A stretch of 64,000 bases of DNA from JBFJKD01 sp038106145 (GTDB lineage Bacteria > Pseudomonadota > Gammaproteobacteria > Pseudomonadales > Porticoccaceae). Made by a program: the position numbers and the translations under genes. Positions within the stretch are counted from its first letter, which is position 1; every line of letters starts with the position of its first letter. Shown here in pieces: positions 18,067 to 26,646 of this stretch. The DNA is taken from contig JAYODD010000008.1 of assembly GCA_038106145.1 (NCBI GenBank), positions 68,593-132,592 on the forward strand, written 5' to 3'. The notes beneath the pieces were generated by a model that searched no databases, was not told the DNA's origin, and saw nothing but the letters and a program-made list of their open reading frames with translations.

Positions 18067-19938
18067 TCAGACCTCCTTATCAAACTCTTCGAGGCGATGA
18101 CCCGCGAGGGCCTTGCGCACCGCGTTATCCATGCGCAAACTGGCAAACTGTTCACTCGCCTGCGCCAGACTTTCCACCTGACGCGCCAGTTCGCGATGGT
18201 CCGTGCACCGCGCGCGGGCATTTTCCAGATCCGCCATGGCATTGCGCAACCGATGATACTCCTGCTCGCTCAGCAGGGTCGCGCCGTCCTGGGCTAACGC
18301 AGACTCCAGATCCACCAGCAGACGATCCGCGTCAACTTGCCGCTCGCGCAGTGCACGCACCTGTAGATCGTCTTTGGCGTGGGCAAACGAATCTTCCAGC
18401 ATGGCGCTAATTTCGTCGTCGCCCAGTCCATAGGATGGTTTGACCTCAATCCGAGCCTGCACACCGCTACCCTCTTCCCGCGCCGTGACGCTCAGTAAAC
18501 CATCGGCGTCGACCTGATATGTGACCCTCACCTTGGCGGCGCCAGCCACCATCGGCGGGATACCTTTGAGCTCAAAACGAGCCAGTGACCGGCAATCGTC
18601 CACCAGTTCCCGTTCCCCCTGCACCACATGAATCGCCATGGCGGTCTGACCATCCCGGTACGTGGTGAAATCCTGCGCTTTGGCCACTGGAATCGTGGTG
18701 TTGCGGTGAATGATTTTTTCCGTGAGGCCACCCATCGTCTCGACGCCCAGAGACAGTGGTATGACATCCAGGAGCAGCAATTCGTCGCCGGGTTTGTTGC
18801 CCACCAGAACGTCTGCCTGTAGTGCCGCGCCCATCGCCACTACGCGATCGGGGTCGATAGTGACTCTCGGTTGGCGCTGGAAAAACCCCTCCACTTTCTC
18901 CCTCACACGAGGCATACGGGTGGAACCGCCCACCATCACCACATCGAGAACGTCTTCAAGCCCAACCCCCGCGTCGCGCAATGTTCGTTTACAGGCCTGT
19001 AGAGTTTTGTCGATCAGGCTGTCCACCACCGCGTACATTTGCTCTCGATTGAGCTGGCCACACCAGCCATTTACATTAACCGCGACACTGTCGCTCGCGC
19101 TCAGCGCCTCCTTGGCAGCACAGGCGGTATCCATCAGCCCCCGCTGCTCCTCGGGCGTAAGGGCGTCCGGCAACGCCGCCTGGGTGCGTAGCCATTCGGC
19201 CAGGGCGCGATCAAAATCGTCGCCACCCAGCGCTGAATCACCGCCGGTGGCCAGCACTTCGAATACACCACGGGATAGCCGCATAATGGAGATGTCAAAC
19301 GTGCCTCCCCCCAGATCGTAGACCGCAACCACACCGGAACTACCCTGATCCAGCCCATAGGCCACTGCCGCCGCTGTCGGCTCGTTCAACAAGCGCAGTA
19401 CTTTGATGCCGGCCAGGGTCGCGGCATCCTTGGTCGCCTGGCGCTGGGCGTCGTCGAAATACGCCGGCACAGTAATCACCGCGCCATCAATGCGACCGCC
19501 CAGTGCATCTTCCGCACGCGCCACCAGGCAGCGCAATATTTCCGCCGAGGCCTCCACCGGAGTAATGTCGCCAGCGGCGGTGCGAAACCTGGGCATGCCG
19601 CCGGCACTGGGTGCGAGCGCGTACAGGGCGGTGCTGCCGAGAGAAAAAACCTCCTCCTGACCCCGCCCCATATAGCGTTTCACAGATACCAGCGTATTCA
19701 CCGGATCCCGCGCGGCATCGGCCTTCGCGGACCAACCGACGGTTACCTCGTCGCGCGCCGCATAATGCACCACTGAAGGCAATAAATGCCGCCCCTGATG
19801 ATCCGGCAAGGTGTCGACAGCGCCACTACGCACCGCCGCCACCAGTGAATTTGTGGTGCCTAAATCAATACCCACCGCACGCCGACGGCGATGGGGATCT
19901 GCCGACTGTCCGGGCTCAGAAATTTGTAGTAATGCCAC
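18067..19938 (-). CDS. hscA: Fe-S assembly chaperone HscA
   Basis: Specialised Hsp70 that, with HscB, recognises the LPPVK loop of IscU and promotes cluster transfer. 623 residues: nucleotide-binding domain with GIDLGTTNSLVA, VYDLGGGTFDIS and VGGSTRMP, then a substrate-binding domain beginning at DVIPLSLGVETMGG. It sits in the fixed operon order hscB-hscA-fdx. Confidence 0.98.
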   Translation of the reverse strand: MALLQISEPGQSADPHRRRRAVGIDLGTTNSLVAAVRSGAVDTLPDHQGRHLLPSVVHYAARDEVTVGWSAKADAARDPVNTLVSVKRYMGRGQEEVFSLGSTALYALAPSAGGMPRFRTAAGDITPVEASAEILRCLVARAEDALGGRIDGAVITVPAYFDDAQRQATKDAATLAGIKVLRLLNEPTAAAVAYGLDQGSSGVVAVYDLGGGTFDISIMRLSRGVFEVLATGGDSALGGDDFDRALAEWLRTQAALPDALTPEEQRGLMDTACAAKEALSASDSVAVNVNGWCGQLNREQMYAVVDSLIDKTLQACKRTLRDAGVGLEDVLDVVMVGGSTRMPRVREKVEGFFQRQPRVTIDPDRVVAMGAALQADVLVGNKPGDELLLLDVIPLSLGVETMGGLTEKIIHRNTTIPVAKAQDFTTYRDGQTAMAIHVVQGERELVDDCRSLARFELKGIPPMVAGAAKVRVTYQVDADGLLSVTAREEGSGVQARIEVKPSYGLGDDEISAMLEDSFAHAKDDLQVRALRERQVDADRLLVDLESALAQDGATLLSEQEYHRLRNAMADLENARARCTDHRELARQVESLAQASEQFASLRMDNAVRKALAGHRLEEFDKEV

Positions 19939-19957
19939 CGAAAAATACCTGGTCCTG

Positions 19958-20491
19958 TTAAGCGTCCTGCGCGTCTATTGCATCCTGTAGCTGGTCGAGC
20001 AGTTTACTGAAAAATTGCATCTGGACCATGGTGCGCGTCGCCGACTGCACATCGCGCTCCCTGTGTTGCCCGGCAAACAGAGTCTGCAATTGGGCAAATT
20101 CGCGGGCCACTTCGTCGCTGAGCGCCTCCAGTTCCTTGAGCGAATCGGTGGTTTCCACCGCGCTGTGCAACCGTTCGCGCAATTCGATTTGCCGCGCAAG
20201 AAAATCCATATCGTTTACCGTGGCATTTTCGTTATCCGTCCTGACACCCATGCGCTCCAGCAAATACAACGCCCGCTGTACGGGTGAACGCAACACCGTA
20301 TAGGCCTGGTTAATGGCCGCGGCGTACTGCACGGCCACGCGCTGTTGGTGGGCGGATTTGCCGACATAACGATCCGGGTGACACTCCCGCTGAATCTCGC
20401 GGTAGCGCTGCTGTAACAGTTCACCGTCGATCTGATAGTCTTCAGGAAGGTTAAAAATACGGTAGTAATCGCTGCTTACATCCACAGACAA
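19958..20491 (-). CDS. hscB: Fe-S assembly co-chaperone HscB
   Basis: J-protein partner of HscA. The N-terminal J domain contains the HPD tripeptide (ECHPDRYVGKS), and the C-terminal three-helix domain binds IscU. At 177 residues it is of normal length. It follows iscA after 97 bp, the largest gap between iscU and iscX, and precedes hscA by 19 bp. Confidence 0.97.
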   Translation of the reverse strand: MSVDVSSDYYRIFNLPEDYQIDGELLQQRYREIQRECHPDRYVGKSAHQQRVAVQYAAAINQAYTVLRSPVQRALYLLERMGVRTDNENATVNDMDFLARQIELRERLHSAVETTDSLKELEALSDEVAREFAQLQTLFAGQHRERDVQSATRTMVQMQFFSKLLDQLQDAIDAQDA

Positions 20492-20588
20492 TCCAACTTA
20501 ACGCACTTCTGTTCTTGCCCAATACCGGGTGCATAACGACGGCCGCGAGAATCTACCCGTCGCACCATTAAGAAGGCGATTTTAGTCA

Positions 20589-20912
20589 TTAAACGTTAAA
20601 GCTCTCGCCGCAGCCGCACGCATCCTTGACGTTGGGGTTGTTAAACTGGAAACCTTCGTTTAAGCCTTCCCGAACAAAATCCAGCTCTGTGCCATCGAGA
20701 TAAATCAGGCTTTTCGGATCGACGAAAACCTCGACGTCGCCGGATTTGAACACCCGGTCCTCGGGAGCAATTTCATCCACGAATTCCAGCACGTAGGACA
20801 ACCCGGAACAGCCGTTGGTACGCACGCCAACGCGAATCCCATGACCTTTGCCCCGTTGCGCAAGGTAATTGCGCACATGGGTTTCAGCTGCTGGTGTCAT
20901 CGAAATGGCCAT
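20589..20912 (-). CDS. iscA: A-type Fe-S carrier IscA
   Basis: 107-residue A-type carrier with the three invariant cysteines in NGCSGLSY and the C-terminal CGCGESF. The N-terminus ISMTPAAETHVRNYLAQRG is the family start. It is the fourth gene of the isc operon, after iscU. Confidence 0.97.
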   Translation of the reverse strand: MAISMTPAAETHVRNYLAQRGKGHGIRVGVRTNGCSGLSYVLEFVDEIAPEDRVFKSGDVEVFVDPKSLIYLDGTELDFVREGLNEGFQFNNPNVKDACGCGESFNV

Positions 20913-21010
20913 TTACTGCTTCCTCTGTACTTGGGGCTACAACATGTCCACGCGGCTCGCTTTGCGGCGCAATTAACCGCGTCGCCATGCACCAAAGCGG
21001 CGAACGCAAA

Positions 21011-21403
21011 TCACTCAGTTATCTCACCGCGCTTCTTGCGCACGTCTTTGATCGCCGCCTTGATAGCGTCCTCGGCCAGTACCGAGCAGTGAATTTTCAC
21101 CGGCGGCAGCGCCAGCTCCTCGGCGATCTGTGTGTTTTTCATCTCCGCAGCCTGCGCCAATGTTTTACCCTTCACCCATTCGGTCAGCAACGAACTGGAC
21201 GCAATCGCCGACCCACAACCGTAGGTCTTGAATTTGGCATCCTCGATAAGACCGTCGTCGTTGACCTGGATTTGCAGGCGCATCACATCGCCGCAGGCTG
21301 GAGCGCCCACCATGCCGGTGCCCACATTCGCCGCTTTATCGTCGAGCTTGCCAACGTTGCGCGGGTTTTCGTAATGATCCAGTACCTTGTCGCTATAAGC
21401 CAT
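21011..21403 (-). CDS. iscU: Fe-S cluster scaffold IscU
   Basis: 130-residue scaffold on which [2Fe-2S] and [4Fe-4S] clusters are built. The three ligand cysteines are in PACGDVM, TYGCGSA and KIHCSVL. The HscA recognition motif LPPVK precedes the last. It starts MAYSDKVLDHYENPRNVG and follows iscS. Confidence 0.98.
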   Translation of the reverse strand: MAYSDKVLDHYENPRNVGKLDDKAANVGTGMVGAPACGDVMRLQIQVNDDGLIEDAKFKTYGCGSAIASSSLLTEWVKGKTLAQAAEMKNTQIAEELALPPVKIHCSVLAEDAIKAAIKDVRKKRGEITE

Positions 21404-21433
21404 TTTCCACTCTCCTCAAGCCGAGCCTGTGTG

Positions 21434-22637
21434 TCAGTGCGCTGCCCATTGCACGGCAGATATATCGATACCATCTTTATACNNNNNNNNNNTCACGCAA
21501 TTTAGCCACCGCATTAATGACATTTTGAATGGCAAAATCAATTTCCTCTTCGGTCGTAAAACGGCCGATGCTGAAGCGGATGGAACTGTGCGCCAGTTCA
21601 TCATTCAAACCCAGCGCGCGCAGGACATAGGATGGTTCCAGGCTGGCGGAGGTACAGGCCGAGCCGGACGACACCGCCAGATCCTTGAGCGCCATGATCA
21701 ACGATTCGCCTTCGACGTAGGCAAAGCTGACGTTGAGATTACCCGCCACCCGCTGCGCCAGGGAACCATTCAGATGCACTTCTTCCATTGCGCTGAAGCC
21801 CTGCCACAAACGCTGACGCAACCCGAGAATACGCGCGTTTTCGCTATCCATTTCCTCCCGGGCGATGCGAAACGCTTCACCCATACCAACGATCTGATGG
21901 GTGGGTAAGGTTCCAGAGCGCATGCCGCGCTCGTGGCCACCACCGTGGGTCTGCGCCTCCAGGCGCACCCGCGGTTTGCGCCGCACATAGAGTGCCCCAA
22001 TCCCCTTGGGACCATACATTTTATGGGCGGACATGGACAACATGTCCACTTTCATGGCGTCCATATCGATGGCAATTTTGCCGGCGCTCTGCGCGGCATC
22101 CACATGGAAATACACGCCGCGGGCGCGACAAATTTCGCCGATGGCCGCAATATCATTGATCGTGCCAATCTCGTTGTTGACGTGCATGATCGACACCAGG
22201 GTAGTGTCGTCCCGCAGCGCGTCCGCCACGGCTTGCGGCGTAATAAAGCCACCCTTATCAGGATCGAGATAAGTGACCTCGAAGCCTTCGCGCTCCAGTT
22301 GTCGACAACTATCGAGCACCGCTTTGTGCTCGATGCGCGAGGTAATCAGATGCTTACCCTTGCGCTGGTTGAAGTGTGCACAACCTTTTATAGCCAGATT
22401 ATCGGATTCGGTGGCGCCGGACGTCCAGACGATTTCCCGTGGATCGGCGTTGATCAGCTGCGCCACCTGTTGGCGAGCCTCCTCGACCATCGCCTCTGCG
22501 TGCCAGCCGAATGAGTGGGAACGCGACGCCGGATTGCCGAACACCCCCTGACTGGTGAGGCATTGAGCCATTTTGTCCGCCACCCGTTGATCCACTGGCG
22601 TGGTTGCGGCGTAGTCCATGTAAATGGGCAATTTCAT
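21434..22637 (-). CDS. iscS: Cysteine desulfurase IscS (interrupted by an assembly gap)
   Basis: PLP enzyme that provides persulfide sulfur for Fe-S clusters and tRNA thiolation. The PLP lysine is in SAHKMYGPKG and the active-site Cys in SSGSACTSASLEPSYV. The reading frame runs through ...NAVAKLR into ten N (21483-21492), after which that frame stops at once. In another frame directly after the gap the sequence reads YKDGIDISAVQWAAH and stop (21481 down to 21434), which is the conserved IscS C-terminus. The gene is therefore intact. The ten N are a placeholder whose true size should be close to 21 bases if the usual (E/D)LSPLWEM is missing. Confidence 0.96.
21483..21492. other. Assembly gap of ten N inside iscS
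   Basis: Ten N. The flanking translations show that the real missing length is not ten (it breaks the frame of an otherwise perfect IscS), so this is a fixed-size scaffold filler. Confidence 0.95.
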
Positions 22638-22750
22638 GCAGTTAACTCCTACTTCCTCAAACGACTACTTGGTCCGTTATCTTCCGTATCCAGCGCCCAA
22701 TGAACTGGCGCGAGCGAGCCGGGGATCTACCGCAATGCGGTTTCAAACCT

Positions 22751-23242
22751 CTACACCGTAATTGAAGCGGTGTCGATTAAATTGCGCTGCGCCGGGAGCA
22801 AGCCGTTGCGCCGATCCTGGCGCTCGCTGACCTGCCGCACCCGGTGCTGCTCCATCAGACTGGCAAGGCTGATGCTGTTCAGAAACTGATGTATCTGCTG
22901 GCTGAGATCGTCCCATAGATGGTGGGTTAAACAGACCTCCCCGCGCTGGCAATCACCCTTGCCGCCACAACTGGTGGCGTCGGTGGTCTCGTTGACCGCG
23001 TCGATGATATCCGCCACGTTGATCTGTTCAATGGGCAACGCCAGACAATAGCCGCCACCCGGGCCGCGCACGCTGCGCACCAGCTTGCCCTGGCGCAACT
23101 TGGCAAACAATTGCTCCAGGTAAGACAGGGATATTTCCTGCCGGCTGGAAATATCCGCCAGACTGATTGGCCCCTGACCGTTGTGCAAGGCCAGATCGAG
23201 CAGAGCAGTGACCGCATAGCGGCCGCGTGTGGTCAGTTTCAT
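22751..23242 (-). CDS. iscR: Rrf2-family Fe-S regulator IscR
   Basis: [2Fe-2S] transcription factor repressing its own operon when clusters are sufficient. The N-terminal winged helix MKLTTRGRYAVTALLDLALH and the cluster motif CGGKGDCQRGEVC followed by THHLWDDL (cysteines plus His ligand) are present. The frame opens at 23263, but the ATG at 23242 is the conserved start and has AAGGGG upstream. It leads the isc operon, 113 bp ahead of iscS. Confidence 0.97.
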   Translation of the reverse strand: MKLTTRGRYAVTALLDLALHNGQGPISLADISSRQEISLSYLEQLFAKLRQGKLVRSVRGPGGGYCLALPIEQINVADIIDAVNETTDATSCGGKGDCQRGEVCLTHHLWDDLSQQIHQFLNSISLASLMEQHRVRQVSERQDRRNGLLPAQRNLIDTASITV

Positions 23243-23275
23243 CGTCAACCCCTTCGGCTTCACGAGCTGCCGGAA

Positions 23276-23304
23276 ATTATGTAATATCCTAGCAATTTAG
23301 TCAA
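23276..23304 (-). promoter_or_regulatory. iscR: Promoter of the isc operon
   Basis: On the minus strand -35 TTGACT (23299-23304; 5 of 6) and -10 CATAAT (23276-23281; 5 of 6) are separated by exactly 17 bp and end about 33 bp before the iscR ATG. The -35 lies inside the predicted IscR site 23284-23308, so bound IscR would block RNA polymerase. Confidence 0.7.
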
Positions 23305-23333
23305 CTAAATAATTGACTAAAATAGTTGGTTTC
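23284..23333. promoter_or_regulatory. Two abutting type 1 IscR binding sites
   Basis: Against the E. coli type 1 IscR consensus (a 25-bp site with central GACTR-www-YAGTC), 23284-23308 read on the minus strand and 23309-23333 read on the plus strand each match about 20 of 25 positions by my hand alignment. They abut without a spacer and overlap the iscR promoter. E. coli iscR is also preceded by two such sites, so autoregulation by [2Fe-2S]-IscR is likely. Confidence 0.65.
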
Positions 23334-23375
23334 TACCCGGACAGATTGCCTACAGAACGGCACTCCACCGTCCAA

Positions 23376-24164
23376 CTATTCCCCTCGCAAGCGGTGGACG
23401 GCGTTGCGAATTGAGGTCAACACTCCGCGCAGAATGGACAGTTCCATTTCATCCATACGGATCCGGCCAAACAACCGCCGTAACCGGGGCATGGTCTGAC
23501 GCGGATTATCCGGGTCGTGAAAGTTCAGATCCACGAGCGTTTGTTCGAGATGCTGAAAGTACAGCTCGATATCTTCCACCTTCGCAGGCGGCAGATCCCA
23601 GTTATCCAGTCGCGGCAACCGCCCTGCGGCTTCCGCCAGAGCCGCCATTCTGACCTCGTAAGTCAGCACCTGCACCGCCGCCGCCAGATTCAGCGAACTG
23701 TAGGCAGGATTTGCGGGTATATGGACGTGATAAGTACATTTTTGCAGTTCGTCGTTGGTCAGCCCGCGATCCTCGCGCCCGAATACCAGCGCAACCCCGT
23801 GGTGCGCCGACTCCTGCCAGGCACGCTGGCCGCATTCTCGCGGGTCAAGCAACGGCCAGGGAATACTGCGCTCCCGCGCACTGGTGCCAACAACCAGGCC
23901 ACAACCTTGCAGCGCGGCATCAAGGCTCGCGACAACAACCGCCTGTTCGAGCACATCCGCGGCGCCGGCCGCGCGCCACACCGCGCGATCCGCGGGGAAT
24001 TCCTGCGGCGCCACCAGATAGAGCTGACTTAGTCCCATGTTCTTCATAGCCCGCGCCGCTGCGCCGATATTCCCTGGATGAGAGGTATTGACGAGCACGA
24101 CGCGAATGCGATCAAAATTACCGGCATCGGCAGGCGCAAGGTTATTTTCGTGTTGCTCGGGCAT
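23376..24164 (-). CDS. trmJ: tRNA (cytidine/uridine-2'-O-)methyltransferase TrmJ
   Basis: SPOUT-class enzyme methylating the 2'-OH of nucleotide 32 in tRNA. SpoU motifs are visible: VNTSHPGNIGAAARAMKNMG (motif 1), VFGREDRGLTNDEL (motif 2) and PANPAYSSLNLAAAVQVL (motif 3). An ATG at 24176 is also in frame, but the ATG at 24164 has GGAGG just upstream. About 262 residues. Its position upstream of iscR is conserved in gammaproteobacteria. It is divergent from suhB. Confidence 0.95.
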   Translation of the reverse strand: MPEQHENNLAPADAGNFDRIRVVLVNTSHPGNIGAAARAMKNMGLSQLYLVAPQEFPADRAVWRAAGAADVLEQAVVVASLDAALQGCGLVVGTSARERSIPWPLLDPRECGQRAWQESAHHGVALVFGREDRGLTNDELQKCTYHVHIPANPAYSSLNLAAAVQVLTYEVRMAALAEAAGRLPRLDNWDLPPAKVEDIELYFQHLEQTLVDLNFHDPDNPRQTMPRLRRLFGRIRMDEMELSILRGVLTSIRNAVHRLRGE

Positions 24165-24185
24165 ATAGCCTCCCATCGCGGGGGG

Positions 24186-24246
24186 CGCATTGTAGCAGAG
24201 TACCCGTACAAATCTCCCCCAGCCACGTCGTTCCTGCTACAATGCG
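24186..24246. promoter_or_regulatory. Divergent trmJ/suhB promoter region with 12-bp inverted repeat
   Basis: A perfect 12-bp inverted repeat (24186-24197 and 24235-24246, 37 bp apart) places a -10-like TACAAT on each strand: 24189-24194 facing trmJ and 24238-24243 facing suhB. The -35 regions would fall in the spacer but match poorly. The repeat could simply be two mirrored promoters or could also bind a regulator. Confidence 0.5.
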
Positions 24247-24280
24247 CGGCCTTTCAGCTCCGTAATAATCGGTCCTTACT

Positions 24281-25084
24281 ATGGAACCCATGGTCAATAT
24301 CGCGCTGCGCGCGGCTCGCGACGCGGGAGAAGATATCGTGCGTGCGCTGCAAAAGCGCGACCGACTCAAAATCGACGAAAAAACCCGCAACGACTTTGTT
24401 ACCGAAGTTGATCGCGCGGCGGAACGGGAAATCATTTCCCAGCTGCGCAGAGCCTATCCCGATCACTGCATTCTCAGTGAGGAAAGCGGTGAGATTGAGG
24501 GTGCCGACAAAGATTCAGTATGGATCATCGACCCGCTGGACGGCACCACCAACTTTATCTACGGCATTCCCCATTTTGCGGTGTCCATCGCGTTCTGCCA
24601 CAAGGGGCGTGTTGAGCACGGCGTGGTACTCGACCCCTTCAAACAGGAGGAATTTACCGCCAGCCGCGGTCGCGGTGCGCGCCTGAATGGCACCCGTATT
24701 CGCGTCACGGGTCGCGTGGCAACCGAGGGCGCGCTATTCGCCACTGGCATTCCCTTCAGCGGCCGTCAATTTGACCATATGCCCGCCTATCTCGATTGCA
24801 TGCGCGATCTCGCCGCGCAGTCTTGCGGCATGCGGCGCCTGGGCGCAGCGTCACTCGACCTCGCCTACGTCGCGGCCGGTCGTTACGATGCTTTCTGGGA
24901 AATGTTTCTGCGGCCCTGGGATATCGCCGCCGGCGTCCTACTGGTCAAGGAGGCTGGCGGTATGGTGGCGGATTTTCAGGGCGATAATAACTACATGGCC
25001 AGCGGCAATATCGTCTGCGCGACACCCCGCCTGCTCAAATCGACCTTGCAAACCGTAAAAAAACATTTGGGCCATCTGAGTTAA
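24281..25084 (+). CDS. suhB: Inositol-1-monophosphatase family protein SuhB
   Basis: Mg2+-dependent phosphatase. In E. coli SuhB also joins rRNA transcription antitermination complexes. Metal-binding motifs: SEESG, DPLDGTTNF and the C-terminal WDIAAGVLLVKEAGG. 267 residues, normal. Neither an NADP phosphatase nor another monophosphatase role can be excluded from sequence alone. It is divergent from trmJ, a common arrangement. Confidence 0.95.
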   Translation: MEPMVNIALRAARDAGEDIVRALQKRDRLKIDEKTRNDFVTEVDRAAEREIISQLRRAYPDHCILSEESGEIEGADKDSVWIIDPLDGTTNFIYGIPHFAVSIAFCHKGRVEHGVVLDPFKQEEFTASRGRGARLNGTRIRVTGRVATEGALFATGIPFSGRQFDHMPAYLDCMRDLAAQSCGMRRLGAASLDLAYVAAGRYDAFWEMFLRPWDIAAGVLLVKEAGGMVADFQGDNNYMASGNIVCATPRLLKSTLQTVKKHLGHLS

Positions 25085-25143
25085 ATTATTTACGCTGTCA
25101 TCGCCCTGTTAATCTGGTTGCGCATCGCTGCCACAACGACCCG

Positions 25144-25578
25144 CTACCGTGCGACAACCGTACAGTTAAAATGTGACGGCGCCGACAGGGAATTGCTGAT
25201 AATACAAATTTCCTCCGCTTTATTTAGCAGCTTGGTGGCTTTATCCACCAGGTCCGGGGAGGGCACCACCAAGTTGGCGCTGGTGGTCACTTGGGTAAAC
25301 TGCATTTTGCTCCCGATTTTATCCAGTTCCCCGCGCGCCTCACACTCAATGGCAAGCCAGTCAAGTTTTGCGATGGCGGCAATGGTTTTAAAGGACAGAA
25401 TCAGACAATTTGACACCGCCGCCATCAACAACTCTTCGGGCGACCACTGATCCCCCGGACCATCAAACTCCCGCGGTGGCGCCACTACGAGTGACGGCAA
25501 ATGATCGGCGCCTGCTGACAGGTTCCCGGTCGGCGTTCCAACGGCACGCACGGTATAGACATGGGGCAGCGCCTGCAT
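25144..25578 (-). CDS. OsmC/Ohr family protein
   Basis: Small thiol-peroxidase-like fold. The signature WSPEELLMAAVSNCLILSFKTIA contains the first conserved Cys, and a second Cys lies in AEEICIISNSL. OsmC/Ohr proteins reduce organic hydroperoxides, but many relatives are uncharacterised. The frame opens at a GTG (25596). The ATG at 25578 with AGGAG six bases upstream is the likely start, giving 144 residues. It is the last gene of the leftward catabolic set, 152 bp after the luciferase-like gene, so membership of that operon is uncertain. Confidence 0.85.
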   Translation of the reverse strand: MQALPHVYTVRAVGTPTGNLSAGADHLPSLVVAPPREFDGPGDQWSPEELLMAAVSNCLILSFKTIAAIAKLDWLAIECEARGELDKIGSKMQFTQVTTSANLVVPSPDLVDKATKLLNKAEEICIISNSLSAPSHFNCTVVAR

Positions 25579-25730
25579 GAGTGTCTCCTGTGGCACGGTT
25601 GATTCGCGGGAACGCCACGGGATGGCATAGGGTCAAACATTCGTTGTATGCAATGCCCTAACGGCTGCGCCCAGTGTAGATTAAAGATCGCGCCACGTCG
25701 CGCCAATAACTTGCGGCCAATTGCGTCAGA

Positions 25731-26615
25731 TCAACCATTTGGCGCAAAAGCCTTTACCGCTTCCAGATCGAATCCAGGCTGGCCGTCCGGGCGCAGCGGC
25801 TGCATGCAAACATGGTTGGCACCATTGCGCCAGTGCGCCTCTAGACGCTGTGTGATGGTCGCATCATCACCCCAGGCGACGATGGCATCCACCAGCCGAT
25901 CGCTACCGCCGTGTGCAAAATCCTGTTCGGTAAAACCGAGCATCAGCAAACTATTTCGATAGTTCTGCATGCCCAGATACATCCTGATAAACCCGCGCGC
26001 AATCGGCCGCGCCTCCGCCGCGCTTTTGATCCGCAATACTTTTTGCTCCGGCGCCAGAAAACTGTCCGGGCCGATAATCTCTCGCGCTTTTGCCGTGTGC
26101 TCAGGGGTAACAAAATACGGGTGAGCGCCCGCACTGCGCTGACCGGCGAGAGCCAGCATATTTTCGCGCAGCGCGGCCAGCACAACTGGTCCCTCCTGCG
26201 CCGGTTTGGGCGCCGTATACGTCACTTGTTCCATGGCATCGAGATAGTTGCGCATGGTGGTGACCGGTTTGCCGTATTCGTGTTTGCGCACCGACGTAAC
26301 GATTTCCCTGTGGGACACCCCCAGACCGAGAATAAAGCGTCCCCCGCTCAACTCGTTCATGGCATTGCGCGCCGCCACCATCGCCATCGGATCGCGAGCG
26401 TAAATGTTCGCAATCCCGGTGGCTAACCCAAGTCGGTCGGTTTCCCGGGCGAGCAGCGCCAGCATCACAAATGGATCCCGACCAAACGCCTCGGGAACCC
26501 ACAGCGCCCCATAACCGGACTTCTCCGCTGTCTGCGCCAGTTCGACGCACCGCGCATAACTGTGCGCATCCACCCAGCTCCACAGACCCAGTTTGGCAAC
26601 ATCCAATATCCGCAT
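25731..26615 (-). CDS. Luciferase-like (LLM class) flavin/F420-dependent oxidoreductase
   Basis: Bacterial-luciferase-like TIM barrel, about 294 residues, closest in pattern to the TIGR03620-type LLM proteins: GYGALWVPEAFGRDPF, LGLATGIANIYARDP, GRFILGLGVSH and the C-terminal GANHVCMQPL. Such proteins use FMN or F420. The cofactor cannot be told here, and F420 is uncommon in gammaproteobacteria. The ATG at 26615 is preceded by GGGGGA. It follows pirin by 31 bp and probably belongs to the same transcript. The substrate is unknown. Confidence 0.85.
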   Translation of the reverse strand: MRILDVAKLGLWSWVDAHSYARCVELAQTAEKSGYGALWVPEAFGRDPFVMLALLARETDRLGLATGIANIYARDPMAMVAARNAMNELSGGRFILGLGVSHREIVTSVRKHEYGKPVTTMRNYLDAMEQVTYTAPKPAQEGPVVLAALRENMLALAGQRSAGAHPYFVTPEHTAKAREIIGPDSFLAPEQKVLRIKSAAEARPIARGFIRMYLGMQNYRNSLLMLGFTEQDFAHGGSDRLVDAIVAWGDDATITQRLEAHWRNGANHVCMQPLRPDGQPGFDLEAVKAFAPNG

Positions 26616-26646
26616 GGCATTTCCCCCTGATAAATCTTGGCCGGGG

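Noticed and set aside
21423..21505. True frameshift or pseudogene in iscS
   Set aside because: The conserved C-terminus is intact after the N-gap in another frame, so the break is due to the fixed 10-N filler.
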